Origin: Bacilli bacterium
GTDB taxonomy: Bacteria > Bacillota_I > Bacilli_A > RFN20 > CAG-826
Assembly: GCA_024399115.1 (NCBI GenBank)
Contig: JAKSHZ010000009.1
Location: 1 to 53,959, forward strand
Direction: 5' to 3'
DNA: 53,959 nucleotides
The notes below the pieces were generated by a model. The model was not told the origin of the DNA and did no database searches. It saw nothing but the letters and a program-made list of their open reading frames with translations. The translations under genes were made by a program, and so were the position numbers. Each line of letters starts with the position of its first letter. Position 1 is the first letter of the stretch. Positions 40,354-48,334 of this stretch are shown in pieces.

Positions 40354-41367
40354 CTAAAATTCATTCCATTTATCAATTGCCCAGTTTGGATCAACACCGA
40401 TATCAAGTGGGGCAAACACTTTTCTCTCGTATAAATGCTCTGCAACCTTTGCAATCATTGCGGCATTATCTGTGCAACACCACATTGGTGGAATATTAAT
40501 GTGTACTCCTAATGCAGTCATCTTATCTTGCATCTCACTTCTTAAATATGAGTTAGCGGAAACGCCCCCGCCAATAATTACTGACTTAACGTTATATTCT
40601 TTGACTGCCTTGCATGCTCTTTCTACTACCAATCCAACAGCGACATCTTGAAAAGATTTACACATATCTGGAACATTGACAGTTTCGCCCTTTTGTTCCA
40701 TATGATGGACCATATTAATAACGTTAGTTTTTAATCCGCTGTAGGATAAATCAAATGTTTCTTCACCTCTAAGAGGGATTGTAAGGTTATAAGTATGTTT
40801 GCCTTCCTTAGAAAGTTTATCAATTGGAATACCACCTGGATAAGGCAAACCTAAAACACGTGCTACCTTGTCATAACATTCACCAATAGCGTCATCACGT
40901 GTTTTACCTATGATTTCGAAGTCTAAATGATCCTTCATCAGGACAAGTTCGCTATTTCCACCAGAAACTACGATAGCTAATAAAGGAAATTGTAGTTCCT
41001 CGATATATTCATTTGCGTATATATGGCCACATAAGTGATGAACTGGTATTAATGGCTTGTTATAGATGAATGCTAAAGTCTTTGCACATTGTAAACCAAC
41101 ATGAAGTGCTCCAATTAAACCAGGGCCTCTAGTAACTGCAAAGGCATCAATCTCTTCTAAAGTGACATTAGCTTTCTCTAATGATTCTTTTAAAACAACG
41201 CCAATGTTCTCAGCATGTAATCTTGATGCAATTTCAGGCATAACTCCACCATACTTTTGGTGAACTTCAATTTGAGTTGAAACAACATTGCTTAAAAGCT
41301 TGCCATCACGAATGATAGCAACAGCAGTTTCATCACAACTTGATTCAATCGCTAGAATTAAAGCCAT
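40354..41367 (-). CDS. tsaD: tRNA t6A37 threonylcarbamoyltransferase subunit TsaD
   Basis: 337 aa. AIESSCDETAVAI at the N-terminus, metal-binding HHLCGH, VSGGNSEL, and the ASKH-fold ATP site GGGVSAN. It transfers threonylcarbamoyl to A37 of ANN-decoding tRNAs together with TsaB and TsaE, both encoded just upstream. Confidence 0.97.
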   Translation of the reverse strand: MALILAIESSCDETAVAIIRDGKLLSNVVSTQIEVHQKYGGVMPEIASRLHAENIGVVLKESLEKANVTLEEIDAFAVTRGPGLIGALHVGLQCAKTLAFIYNKPLIPVHHLCGHIYANEYIEELQFPLLAIVVSGGNSELVLMKDHLDFEIIGKTRDDAIGECYDKVARVLGLPYPGGIPIDKLSKEGKHTYNLTIPLRGEETFDLSYSGLKTNVINMVHHMEQKGETVNVPDMCKSFQDVAVGLVVERACKAVKEYNVKSVIIGGGVSANSYLRSEMQDKMTALGVHINIPPMWCCTDNAAMIAKVAEHLYERKVFAPLDIGVDPNWAIDKWNEF

Positions 41368-41368
41368 A

Positions 41369-41842
41369 TTATTTCACCTCCAAAACATAATATAATGCGT
41401 CTTCACCATCACTATAGTAGTGAGGTTTTTCGACAACAAATTTGAACTCTTGCTTTTCGTAGAAATGAATAGCGTGAGTATTGCTCTTTCTTACTTCTAA
41501 TGTAAGTGTTTGTACCTTCTTTGAATAACAATCGTTATAGATTTCATCCATGAGTGCTCTACCTAGCTGTCTGCCATGTAAGTATGGATGTATAGCGATT
41601 TTATTGATAGTAGCGGAGTCAAATGTGTGCCAATAATCAGAGAATCCAACCACTTGAGGAACATCATCTTCTTTAAGAGATAAACAGATAACCCAAAAGT
41701 TACTAACAGGGTTCTCATTCATTTCATATAGAACGTTTTCTTTAGTCCAACATTCGCTATGAAAACACAATCTATCAACTTCTAATATTGCAGGAATATC
41801 TTTTTCTTCCGCTTTTCTGATATCTATATATAAATTCGTCAT
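41369..41842 (-). CDS. rimI: GNAT acetyltransferase, ribosomal protein S18 N-acetyltransferase type
   Basis: 157 aa GNAT fold. IRKAEEKDIPAILEVDRLCF at the start, the acetyl-CoA P-loop region HPYLHGRQLGRALM, and LEVRKSNTHAIHFYEKQEFK. The tsaB-rimI-tsaD order is widespread and supports RimI; target specificity is not proven by sequence. Gap of 1 bp to each neighbour. Confidence 0.9.
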   Translation of the reverse strand: MTNLYIDIRKAEEKDIPAILEVDRLCFHSECWTKENVLYEMNENPVSNFWVICLSLKEDDVPQVVGFSDYWHTFDSATINKIAIHPYLHGRQLGRALMDEIYNDCYSKKVQTLTLEVRKSNTHAIHFYEKQEFKFVVEKPHYYSDGEDALYYVLEVK

Positions 41843-41843
41843 A

Positions 41844-42437
41844 CTAACCTTTCATATAGACAGGTTTTAAAGAAAGAGGATTATCAATCTTTTCAAACGA
41901 ATCTCTTAATCTATGCATATTTTCAATTACGTCGTTTGTTAATGTTTCAACTTCGATACCTAGTTGCTTACTTGTGCCACAAACAACATAATCTGGATGA
42001 GAAGCAATATATTCTTTTACTTCTTCATTTGTCTTAATTTGATCACATTCTATTACTTTTTCATTTTCATATACTGCAAAGTAGCTTCTAGCACTTCTTG
42101 CGTCCATTAAGCAAATAGATTTCTTATCTTTCGCTTGAAGAATTTGCAACGAACTAATTGGATAAACTTCTGCATTTAAAGCTACAGCAACTGTTTTAGC
42201 AATAGTCATAGCAATACGTACACCTGTATAGCTGCCAGGACCAATTGCTACATATACTTTTTTAATTTCTTTTTTATCTACGCCAGCATCATTACAGAGT
42301 TTTTCTAGCTCTGGAATCATATGTTCGCTTTGTGATTGCCAACACTTGTAGGTTAGGAAAAACAATTTTGAGTCTCTATCCTTGCAAACACCTACAGCTA
42401 AGAAATCTGCGGATGAATCTAAATAAATTTCAGCCAT
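41844..42437 (-). CDS. tsaB: t6A complex subunit TsaB
   Basis: 197 aa. Residues IYLDSSADFLAVGV at the N-terminus, and VAIGPGSYTGVRIAMTIAKT, the TsaB signature. An inactive TsaD-like paralogue that scaffolds TsaD and TsaE. It overlaps the tsaE stop by one base. Confidence 0.95.
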   Translation of the reverse strand: MAEIYLDSSADFLAVGVCKDRDSKLFFLTYKCWQSQSEHMIPELEKLCNDAGVDKKEIKKVYVAIGPGSYTGVRIAMTIAKTVAVALNAEVYPISSLQILQAKDKKSICLMDARSARSYFAVYENEKVIECDQIKTNEEVKEYIASHPDYVVCGTSKQLGIEVETLTNDVIENMHRLRDSFEKIDNPLSLKPVYMKG

Positions 42438-42883
42438 TATTTTATTACACTCGAAAGATCTGTATCTTTACTATCAATAGTTAATTTTCTCTTGTCATCA
42501 CCATCATGTTGGATAGTTACAAGAATTGCATTAGAAGGGATTAAATCTTGGATATATTGAGGCCATTCAATAACGGTAATACCTGATTCATAGCCAATGT
42601 ATTCGTCTAATCCAATGTCAGGGTTAATATCTGCCAATCTGTATGCATCAATATGAATAAGAGGTCTATCAGCCTTAAAATAAACCTTCATAATATTGAA
42701 AGTTGGAGACTGAACAACATCAGTTATATTTAAGCCTTTAGCTAGTCCACGAACAAAAGTAGTTTTACCAGCGCCTAAATCGCCAGCAAAACAAAGTGTG
42801 GAACCATCAGGTAAGATTTTTGCAATCTTTTCGCCTAATTCCATAGTAAAAGAAGCACTATTAGAATAAATTTCGTAAACCAT
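42437..42883 (-). CDS. tsaE: t6A complex ATPase TsaE
   Basis: 148 aa. Walker A GDLGAGKTTFVRG, IHIDAYRL (Walker B region) and ITVIEWPQYI. TsaE drives the t6A reaction cycle. Starts 2 bp after the DUF402 gene stop. Confidence 0.95.
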   Translation of the reverse strand: MVYEIYSNSASFTMELGEKIAKILPDGSTLCFAGDLGAGKTTFVRGLAKGLNITDVVQSPTFNIMKVYFKADRPLIHIDAYRLADINPDIGLDEYIGYESGITVIEWPQYIQDLIPSNAILVTIQHDGDDKRKLTIDSKDTDLSSVIK

Positions 42884-42885
42884 TC

Positions 42886-43422
42886 TTATACCTTCTTTGA
42901 AATTTTAGACATAAATGTATCGAAGTATTCATAGATTTTTGAATCTACGAATGGATACTCTCCAGCCTTCATTTTCTTAATAATCTCATCAGTTTGATAT
43001 CTGAGGATCCTATTTAAATCATTGTTATAACCATATTGCTTTCTATGGCGTTTATATTCTCTTTCGTCGAGAACTTTAATAACTTTATCAGGGAACAATT
43101 TTGCATCTAAATCATAGTCAATATACTTAATTGTCTCGTTATCAACGATAGATGGAGAAGCGATATTACAGTAATAACAAATACCATCTTTTTTAAGCAT
43201 ACAGATGGTGTTCCACCATTCTTTCTTAGAGAAAATAGTTACTGCTGGCTCCTTAGTAAACCAACATCTACCGTTGTTTTCAACAACCTTAGCTCTCTTT
43301 GTAGCCACGATTAAATAATCGTCAGTGTTTTCAAGGACTAAGCCTCTATCCCAGAAACGATGGATAGTTCCATTATGCTTATAGCAACGTATGTCTAACC
43401 AATGTCCTTCAATATTACTCAT
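42886..43422 (-). CDS. DUF402 family protein, nucleoside di/triphosphatase type
   Basis: 178 aa. Family features seen: a KHNGTIHRFWD start, WWNTICML, YCNIASPSIVDN, and the acidic YIDYDLDAKLFPD with LDEREYKRH. Members such as Ntdp of Staphylococcus hydrolyse nucleoside tri- and diphosphates with metal ions bound by the acidic residues. Unusual company in a t6A operon. Confidence 0.88.
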   Translation of the reverse strand: MSNIEGHWLDIRCYKHNGTIHRFWDRGLVLENTDDYLIVATKRAKVVENNGRCWFTKEPAVTIFSKKEWWNTICMLKKDGICYYCNIASPSIVDNETIKYIDYDLDAKLFPDKVIKVLDEREYKRHRKQYGYNNDLNRILRYQTDEIIKKMKAGEYPFVDSKIYEYFDTFMSKISKKV

Positions 43423-43423
43423 A

Positions 43424-44368
43424 CTATTTTCCTAAGTAGCTTAATACTCCAAAGACATTCTTTAAATCTTTAACGAAAGTTTTAAATGCTTCTACATTAA
43501 ATGATTTATCAAACGGCATAGCGATTACATCATCATCATAGCTCATAAATACATATGTATGGCCTTCTGAAACAGAAATTGCACAGTTCATCATGTGTTC
43601 TTCAACACTAATTTTTTTAATCTTTCCGATAAATTCTTCGCCTAAAACCGCTCTAAAATCTACACCTTCATCTCCGTATACAACGATATTATCTGAAGAA
43701 TATAATGTGCTTCTTTCAGCTACAGCGTTTGGTTCATCGATAATTTTTTCTCTGCCGATATTAATAACAATGTTTCCACTCATTTTTAATGAGTTTTCTG
43801 CTTCAAAATATTTACCAACAAAGCAAACCTTAACAGGTTGTTTCTTATTATCTGTCTTTGTATATAATGCTGCTTCAGCAAATTTAAATGCTGTGTTTTT
43901 ATACTTAGCGTTAACAATGTTTCTTGAAGCAACTCTAACGATATTTGAATAGACACCATTACCTTCGAAGTCCTTGACTTCAATCTTATCGTTAGTTTCA
44001 TCGATATCTTTATAAACACTATCTGAGAATGTTTCTTTATTTAAAGAAGCATTCACGAAGTTAAGATACTCTAATGTGTGTTTTTCAAATTTCTTCTTAC
44101 TAGTGAAATAGAAGACAATCATGCCTGCTACGCCTAAAAGTAAAAGAGCCCATCCTATGACAGTAAAAATACCGCCACTAGAAATGAGCATCATTCCAGC
44201 AATAGAAATAATAAGGATAACAAAAGTTAAAATGTTACCAACTTTTCTACTCTTCAAAAATTCACTATATAAAGAAGATCTTCTTTCTTCAATTTCAACA
44301 CCAAATTCTTTTGGTTCAACAGTTTCAACTGTTTCGACTGATTCAATTAATTCATCTTTATTTTCCAT
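43424..44368 (-). CDS. two-helix membrane protein, DUF3137-like
   Basis: 314 aa. Acidic N-terminus (VETVETVEPKEFG), a basic region with LYSEFLKSRK, and two close membrane helices (about 46-66 and 70-90). A large C-terminal domain (about 95-314) has alternating strands and an EHMMNCAISVSEGHTYVF block. Overall it resembles DUF3137 proteins (two helices then a cytosolic domain); this match is by layout and moderate. First gene of the t6A operon. The start has a hairpin that covers its ribosome site. Confidence 0.7.
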   Translation of the reverse strand: MENKDELIESVETVETVEPKEFGVEIEERRSSLYSEFLKSRKVGNILTFVILIISIAGMMLISSGGIFTVIGWALLLLGVAGMIVFYFTSKKKFEKHTLEYLNFVNASLNKETFSDSVYKDIDETNDKIEVKDFEGNGVYSNIVRVASRNIVNAKYKNTAFKFAEAALYTKTDNKKQPVKVCFVGKYFEAENSLKMSGNIVINIGREKIIDEPNAVAERSTLYSSDNIVVYGDEGVDFRAVLGEEFIGKIKKISVEEHMMNCAISVSEGHTYVFMSYDDDVIAMPFDKSFNVEAFKTFVKDLKNVFGVLSYLGK

Positions 44369-44411
44369 ACCGAAAACCTCGGTAGTATTCTAACATAAAT
44401 AATTTATGTTA
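44369..44411 (-). promoter_or_regulatory. promoter and start-proximal hairpin of the t6A operon
   Basis: Extended -10 TGT-TAGAAT (44387-44392) on minus. A 9-bp dyad TAACATAAA / TTTATGTTA at 44391-44411 overlaps the spacer and could be an operator. The leader then forms ACCGA-GGTTT-TCGGT (44369-44383), which puts the GAGG ribosome site inside the stem and loop right before the ATG. Confidence 0.4.
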
Positions 44412-44424
44412 TATATAAAAATGA

Positions 44425-44970
44425 TTAACCTAATCTTCTAAATACTGGTAAAAGAGCAGGAAGCATAGCTAATAATAAGATACCATCGATTAAAAGTGTT
44501 CCTGGGATGTAGGATAATTGATAGACAACTGAATCAACAAATGATGCACCATAAACGATCATGCCTGAGATTGTTGAACTAACAAATCTAATTGCAAAGC
44601 AAGCGATGATACCAATAGCGAACCAAACTGAATTCATAACTGTTTCTTTTTCTGTGATAACTAAATCTTTGAATAAGCCAACAACAGCAACACCACCAAA
44701 TGCAAAGAAATAGTCAAATGGGAATGTAGCAAATCCATAGCCATCAGTTAAACATGTGATTAATCCAAAGATAACACCACCTGCGATGAAACCTTTAAAC
44801 CAACCTTTGTGGACAGCAATGATAATTAATGGAATCATTGCAATACCAACAGAACCACCTGCGATTGCTGTTGGGATCTTTACGAAAAGATCGAAAACTA
44901 CTGCCAATGCAGTGAGGATACCGATTTCAGTGATATCCTTTAAGTTAAATGTGAATAACTCTTTTTTCAT
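44425..44970 (-). CDS. thiT: ECF thiamine transporter S component ThiT
   Basis: 181 aa from the ATG at 44970; an in-frame ATG at 45003 lies inside the riboswitch hairpin and is rejected. Six membrane helices. DITEIGILTALAVVFDLF at the N-terminus, GSVGIAMIPLIIIAVHKGW, and the DGYGFATFPFDYFFAFG substrate loop are ThiT hallmarks. It imports thiamine and needs the shared ECF module, not seen here. Directly controlled by the TPP riboswitch upstream. Confidence 0.95.
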   Translation of the reverse strand: MKKELFTFNLKDITEIGILTALAVVFDLFVKIPTAIAGGSVGIAMIPLIIIAVHKGWFKGFIAGGVIFGLITCLTDGYGFATFPFDYFFAFGGVAVVGLFKDLVITEKETVMNSVWFAIGIIACFAIRFVSSTISGMIVYGASFVDSVVYQLSYIPGTLLIDGILLLAMLPALLPVFRRLG

Positions 44971-44972
44971 AT

Positions 44973-44995
44973 AAAAACCTCGCTTTCTGGCGAGG
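44973..44995 (-). terminator. riboswitch expression platform: terminator that also covers the ribosome site
   Basis: Stem CCTCGC / GCGAGG (44990-44995 and 44978-44983) with a 6-nt loop, then TTTTT, then TATATG containing the thiT start. The 3' arm contains GAGG, the ribosome site for the ATG 8 nt away. One hairpin can therefore stop transcription and block initiation. Confidence 0.75.
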
Positions 44996-45015
44996 GTAAA
45001 CACGTAATATACTAT

Positions 45016-45104
45016 TACTTCTTCCTACGCCAGCATTACCTGGATCAGGTACGGTCGATCCGAAGAAGGATCCTCTCAGCCTACTTATTGGTAAGCTCCC
45101 GGAA
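45016..45104 (-). promoter_or_regulatory. TPP (THI-box) riboswitch aptamer
   Basis: Minus strand carries GGGAGC near the 5' side, GGCTGAGAGGATCC, then ACCTGATCCAGGTAATGC and CAGGCGTAGG-like GCTGGCGTAGGAA, the conserved thi-box blocks in order. Located between its promoter and thiT. Confidence 0.95.
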
Positions 45105-45107
45105 AAT

Positions 45108-45136
45108 ATAATATACCTTTATTTTTGCTTTGTCCA
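45108..45136 (-). promoter_or_regulatory. promoter of the thiT transcript
   Basis: TGGACA (45131-45136), 17-nt spacer, TATTAT (45108-45113) on minus. It lies in the last codons of ung, just before the riboswitch. Confidence 0.55.
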
Positions 45137-45796
45137 ATTAATTTCAGTAAGGTGGTTTTTCCTTAAATATTCGTTTGTTAATTTAAAGTGATTATTCTTA
45201 AACCATCCGCCATGATTTGCAGATAATGGAGAAGGATGAGCGCACTCTAAAATAAGGTGATCTGGATTGTGTAGGTACTTCTTAAGTTTTCTTGCATAAC
45301 CACCCCAGAGTAAGAAAACCATAGGTCTAAATTGTTTGTCAAGAGTTTCTAAAACTGCATGGAAAAATTCTTCATATTCTTCAATGTTGTGACTAAGTGC
45401 GCGTTGCGCTCTTACAGATAAAATTGAATTTAATAAAAGCACTCCTTGGGTTGCTAAGTAGGTTAAGTCCCCATTCTTAAAATCCATAGGTGTTTGATAC
45501 TCGTCTTGAATTTCTTTAAAAATATTAACTAATGAAGGAGGAACTCTTACTCCTTTAGGAACAGAAAAGGATAAGCCCATTGCTTGCCCTTCTTCGTGAT
45601 ATGGATCTTGACCGATAATAACGACTTTTACCTTATCAAGAGGAGTTAATTCGAACGCTTTAAAAATGTTCTTTCTAGGAGGGTAGCATACATATCTCTC
45701 GTATTCTCCATCTAAGAACTTATGAAGCTTAATAGAGTAGTCTTTCTCTCTTTCTTCTTTAAAGAATTCGTTCCATGTTTTAGCAATCTTTTTCAT
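45119..45796 (-). CDS. ung: uracil-DNA glycosylase
   Basis: 225 aa, family 1. Catalytic GQDPYHEEGQAMGLSFSVP (Asp of GQDPYH activates water) and the HPSPLSANHGGW loop that inserts into DNA. It removes uracil from DNA for base excision repair. The start ATG has no Shine-Dalgarno; an extended -10 TGA-TATTCT ends 6 nt upstream. Confidence 0.97.
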   Translation of the reverse strand: MKKIAKTWNEFFKEEREKDYSIKLHKFLDGEYERYVCYPPRKNIFKAFELTPLDKVKVVIIGQDPYHEEGQAMGLSFSVPKGVRVPPSLVNIFKEIQDEYQTPMDFKNGDLTYLATQGVLLLNSILSVRAQRALSHNIEEYEEFFHAVLETLDKQFRPMVFLLWGGYARKLKKYLHNPDHLILECAHPSPLSANHGGWFKNNHFKLTNEYLRKNHLTEINWTKQK

Positions 45797-45811
45797 AAGA
45801 AAAGAATATCA
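45797..45811 (-). promoter_or_regulatory. extended -10 of ung, leaderless layout
   Basis: TGA then TATTCT (45803-45808) on minus, then TTTCTT and the ATG. -35 region AT-only. Confidence 0.4.
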
Positions 45812-45824
45812 TTATTTTTTATTT

Positions 45825-45853
45825 TATAAAAGAAAAGGAACTCAAAGAGTTCC
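45825..45853 (-). terminator. terminator after the 45-aa gene
   Basis: Stem GGAACTC / GAGTTCC (45837-45843, 45847-45853) with a 3-nt loop and TTTTCTTTT on minus, 6 bp after the stop. Confidence 0.85.
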
Positions 45854-45858
45854 ATTAA

Positions 45859-45996
45859 TTAATCTTCTGTATCAAATTCAAAGTCAAGACTATCTATACC
45901 TTCTAAATAGTTTAATTCGTCTTGATAAGCTTCAAGGATTTGGAGCTCTTCTTCAGGAGTTAATACATTATTTGTTTTTGGACCAAAATCATTCAT
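45859..45996 (-). CDS. 45-aa acidic soluble protein
   Basis: 45 aa, strongly acidic (LTPEEELQILEAYQDELNY). No membrane helix. It has its own promoter and terminator, which supports a real gene. GGAG lies 10 nt before the ATG. Between them a 4-codon ORF (ATG CTA GAT GAA TGA) overlaps the start. Not recognised. Confidence 0.6.
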   Translation of the reverse strand: MNDFGPKTNNVLTPEEELQILEAYQDELNYLEGIDSLDFEFDTED

Positions 45997-46030
45997 CTAG
46001 CATTATCTCCTTTCTGTCTTTGTTGCCCCT

Positions 46031-46058
46031 ACTCTACCATAGATAATCGATAAATCAA
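46031..46058 (-). promoter_or_regulatory. promoter of the 45-aa gene
   Basis: TTGATT (46053-46058), 16 nt, TGG-TAGAGT extended -10 (TAGAGT at 46031-46036) on minus. Confidence 0.5.
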
Positions 46059-46121
46059 GATTTACTAACGTTTATTTAGACAGTGTATAGTAAAAACGAA
46101 AATCGTTCGATTACAAAAAAT

Positions 46122-46142
46122 TAATATAACTTTGTTATATTA
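46122..46142. repeat. 9-bp inverted repeat, possible operator
   Basis: TAATATAAC-TTT-GTTATATTA, perfect arms, lacking a T run. It lies between the upstream gene's terminator and the promoter of the 45-aa gene. Confidence 0.5.
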
Positions 46143-46160
46143 TAGAAATCCGAATTTCTT

Positions 46161-46189
46161 CAAAAAAGAGCACTTAAATTGTGCTCTTT
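46161..46189 (-). terminator. terminator after the 298-aa membrane gene
   Basis: Stem AAAGAGCAC / GTGCTCTTT (46165-46173, 46181-46189), loop 7 nt, then TTTTTTG on minus. Confidence 0.85.
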
Positions 46190-46220
46190 CACTATATGTA
46201 TTAATCTATACCGAAATGAA

Positions 46221-47117
46221 CTATTCTTCAGAGGAAGATTCTTCTGGTTTTTCTTCTACTTCTTCAGAAATTTGAGTAGATGGACTAACTCTTTCAATTT
46301 CAGGTTCTGAAGTTGGCTTAGGTTCCTCATTAACATCAACTTGAGGAGAGACCACTACTTCAACAGGAACTTCTGTTAAAGGTTTCTTTTCAGGTACTGG
46401 CTTTTGTTTCTTCTCTTTCTTAGGTTTCTTTTTAAGATTCTTTTTTAACCAAGCATAAAACTTAACAAAAGGAGAACAGACTTTTTCCCAGATCTTACTT
46501 AAATTAATATCGCTTAACTTCTTATCTTTAACGATTAAGCTTAATCCTACTGAAATAGAAGAAACTAAACTCCAGAATCCAGACCAGAAAACATGATTAG
46601 ATTTAACTAAATCAATATGACCACTATTTCCAATTACAAATGGAGCTGTATAGTCATTAATTCTATTTACTAACCATACTCTTTCGAAAAGCTTAGACAT
46701 AAATAAGAGAACAGTGATAACTATTTCTAAACCGAAGAGAGAAATCACTGTTATCTTTCTAGCTTTTTCATTTTTAACTGCAATAGAAACAACGAATGCA
46801 GCAGTTGACGAAATTATGCTAAATAAGACTGCAATTAATAAAACAGGAACAGGTGGGCAATAATAATTTTCATTAATGAATACTTGTTTAATTTCATCAT
46901 GTCTTCCAAAAATATCTGCCCCAACTGAGTAATAAGCATATGAAAAATTCTTACCACCCCAAATTGGATTAGCAAAAGAGAATTCGATCTTTTCAGAATA
47001 AGAAATGTAATCAACTTGAATGTTATGCTTAAAACTACCGATTAATACAAAAACGGACGCGAGCATAGCGAGAATAAGAAAAATATTCCTAAGAGAAACT
47101 GATTTTTTGTTTTCCAT
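46221..47117 (-). CDS. four-helix membrane protein with basic then acidic tail
   Basis: 298 aa, not recognised. Helices at about 12-28, 90-112, 121-142 and 178-197. An extracellular loop of about 60 residues (YISYSEKIEFSFANP) follows helix 1. The cytosolic C-terminus starts with a Lys cluster (KKNLKKKPKKEKKQK) and ends in a Pro/Glu/Ser-rich acidic stretch. The tail composition resembles that of the protein at 37618-38085. No Shine-Dalgarno; GATAAT ends 6 nt before the ATG. Single gene flanked by terminators. Confidence 0.75.
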   Translation of the reverse strand: MENKKSVSLRNIFLILAMLASVFVLIGSFKHNIQVDYISYSEKIEFSFANPIWGGKNFSYAYYSVGADIFGRHDEIKQVFINENYYCPPVPVLLIAVLFSIISSTAAFVVSIAVKNEKARKITVISLFGLEIVITVLLFMSKLFERVWLVNRINDYTAPFVIGNSGHIDLVKSNHVFWSGFWSLVSSISVGLSLIVKDKKLSDINLSKIWEKVCSPFVKFYAWLKKNLKKKPKKEKKQKPVPEKKPLTEVPVEVVVSPQVDVNEEPKPTSEPEIERVSPSTQISEEVEEKPEESSSEE

Positions 47118-47153
47118 ATTAATATTATCTTTCTTTATATAGAAATATGCAAA
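47118..47153 (-). promoter_or_regulatory. promoter of the 298-aa membrane gene, leaderless layout
   Basis: TTTGCA (47148-47153), 18 nt, GATAAT (47124-47129), ATTAAT, ATG on minus. Confidence 0.45.
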
Positions 47154-47177
47154 AGAAAACCGAATATTACGGTTTTC
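47151..47177 (-). terminator. terminator after gpsA
   Basis: Stem GAAAACCG / CGGTTTTC (47155-47162, 47170-47177), loop 7 nt, short T run TTTTCTTTT on minus. Confidence 0.75.
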
Positions 47178-47247
47178 TCTTGATTTTGAATAAATATTCG
47201 TCCGATTTGAGAATTAGTCTTAAAACGGCTATTTTCATTAATAAGAT

Positions 47248-48237
47248 TTACTCAACTTTAGGAGATCTACTGAATAAAGCAGTTACAGCGGCTTTTGAAT
47301 CAACACCACCATAAATTACAGAGTAAACACCTTCAACAATAGGCATCTCTACCTTATATTTTTCAGCAAGTTCTTTAGCAGCCATTAATGCGTTTGCACC
47401 TTCAATGACCATGCCAATTTCTTTTTCCGCTTCTTTAAGTGACTTGCCTTGTCCTAAAAGAACACCTGCGTTATGGTTACGAGAGAAATTGCTTGTTGCA
47501 GTAACAACGATATCTCCAATTCCTGTTAAACCATAGAAAGTGTCTTTTTTACATCCTATAGCTTCTCCAAGACGTACCATTTCAGTTAAGCCTCTTGTGA
47601 TAATTGCGGCTTTTAAATTATCACCATAACCCATGCCTTCAGCCATACCACAAGCTAAAGCCATAATGTTTTTAAGAGCGCCAGCGATTTCTGCACCCTT
47701 AATATCTGTATTTGAATACACTCTTAATACATCATTATAGATTTCATCTCTGACTTGATTTGCAATTTCAATGTCTTCACAAGCAGCGACAATTAATGTA
47801 GGAAGCCCTTTAGCGACTTCTTCTGCGTGAGTAGGACCTGATAAGCAAACTACTTTAAAGTCTTCACCTACTACATCTTTAATAATTTCAGACATAGTTA
47901 ACATAGTATCTTTTTCGATACCTTTAGAGACTGTAATGATGATTTGGGAATTATTTACTAATCCTTTAATCTTTTCCATTGTTGATCTAACAAAGACTGA
48001 AGGAGTAGCGACAATAATATAATCCTTACCTTTAACAGTTGCTTCAATATCAGTTGTGAACTCAATTGAAGAATTAATTACACTTCCAGGAAGATGTAAA
48101 TGTGTTCTAGTGTTTGTAATAAATTCAATTTCTTCTTTGACAGGCGACCAAACACTAACGTGATGGCCCATGTTCTCAAGCATATTAGCGAGACCGGTTC
48201 CCCACGTACCTGCACCTAAAATACCAAATGTTTTCAT
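47248..48237 (-). CDS. gpsA: NAD(P)H-dependent glycerol-3-phosphate dehydrogenase
   Basis: 329 aa from the ATG at 48237. The upstream in-frame codons overlap the promoter. Rossmann GAGTWGTGLA, ITVSKGIEKDT, SGPTHAEEVAKGLPT, ALKNIMALACGMAEGMGYGDN (catalytic Lys) and GLTGIGDIVVT. It makes sn-glycerol-3-phosphate for phospholipids. No Shine-Dalgarno; see the promoter entry. Confidence 0.97.
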   Translation of the reverse strand: MKTFGILGAGTWGTGLANMLENMGHHVSVWSPVKEEIEFITNTRTHLHLPGSVINSSIEFTTDIEATVKGKDYIIVATPSVFVRSTMEKIKGLVNNSQIIITVSKGIEKDTMLTMSEIIKDVVGEDFKVVCLSGPTHAEEVAKGLPTLIVAACEDIEIANQVRDEIYNDVLRVYSNTDIKGAEIAGALKNIMALACGMAEGMGYGDNLKAAIITRGLTEMVRLGEAIGCKKDTFYGLTGIGDIVVTATSNFSRNHNAGVLLGQGKSLKEAEKEIGMVIEGANALMAAKELAEKYKVEMPIVEGVYSVIYGGVDSKAAVTALFSRSPKVE

Positions 48238-48273
48238 AGTCATTATCTTATAGATAAAAGAAGATGAGGTCAA
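48238..48273 (-). promoter_or_regulatory. promoter of gpsA, leaderless layout
   Basis: TTGACC (48268-48273), 17 nt, TAAGAT (48245-48250), 7 nt, then the ATG at 48237 on minus. Confidence 0.5.
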
Positions 48274-48281
48274 CCCTATAA

Positions 48282-48313
48282 TAAAAAGCCCACTATCTAT
48301 TAGATAATGAGCT
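48282..48313 (-). terminator. terminator after the 605-aa lipoprotein gene
   Basis: 12-bp stem AGCTCATTATCT / AGATAGTGGGCT with two wobbles (48302-48313, 48287-48298), 3-nt loop, TTTTTATTAT on minus. Confidence 0.85.
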
Positions 48314-48334
48314 TATTTCAAAAAACTACCTAAA

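Noticed and set aside
44971..45003. Longer thiT start (ATG at 45003)
   Set aside because: It would translate through the riboswitch terminator hairpin; the ATG at 44970 has a spaced GAGG.
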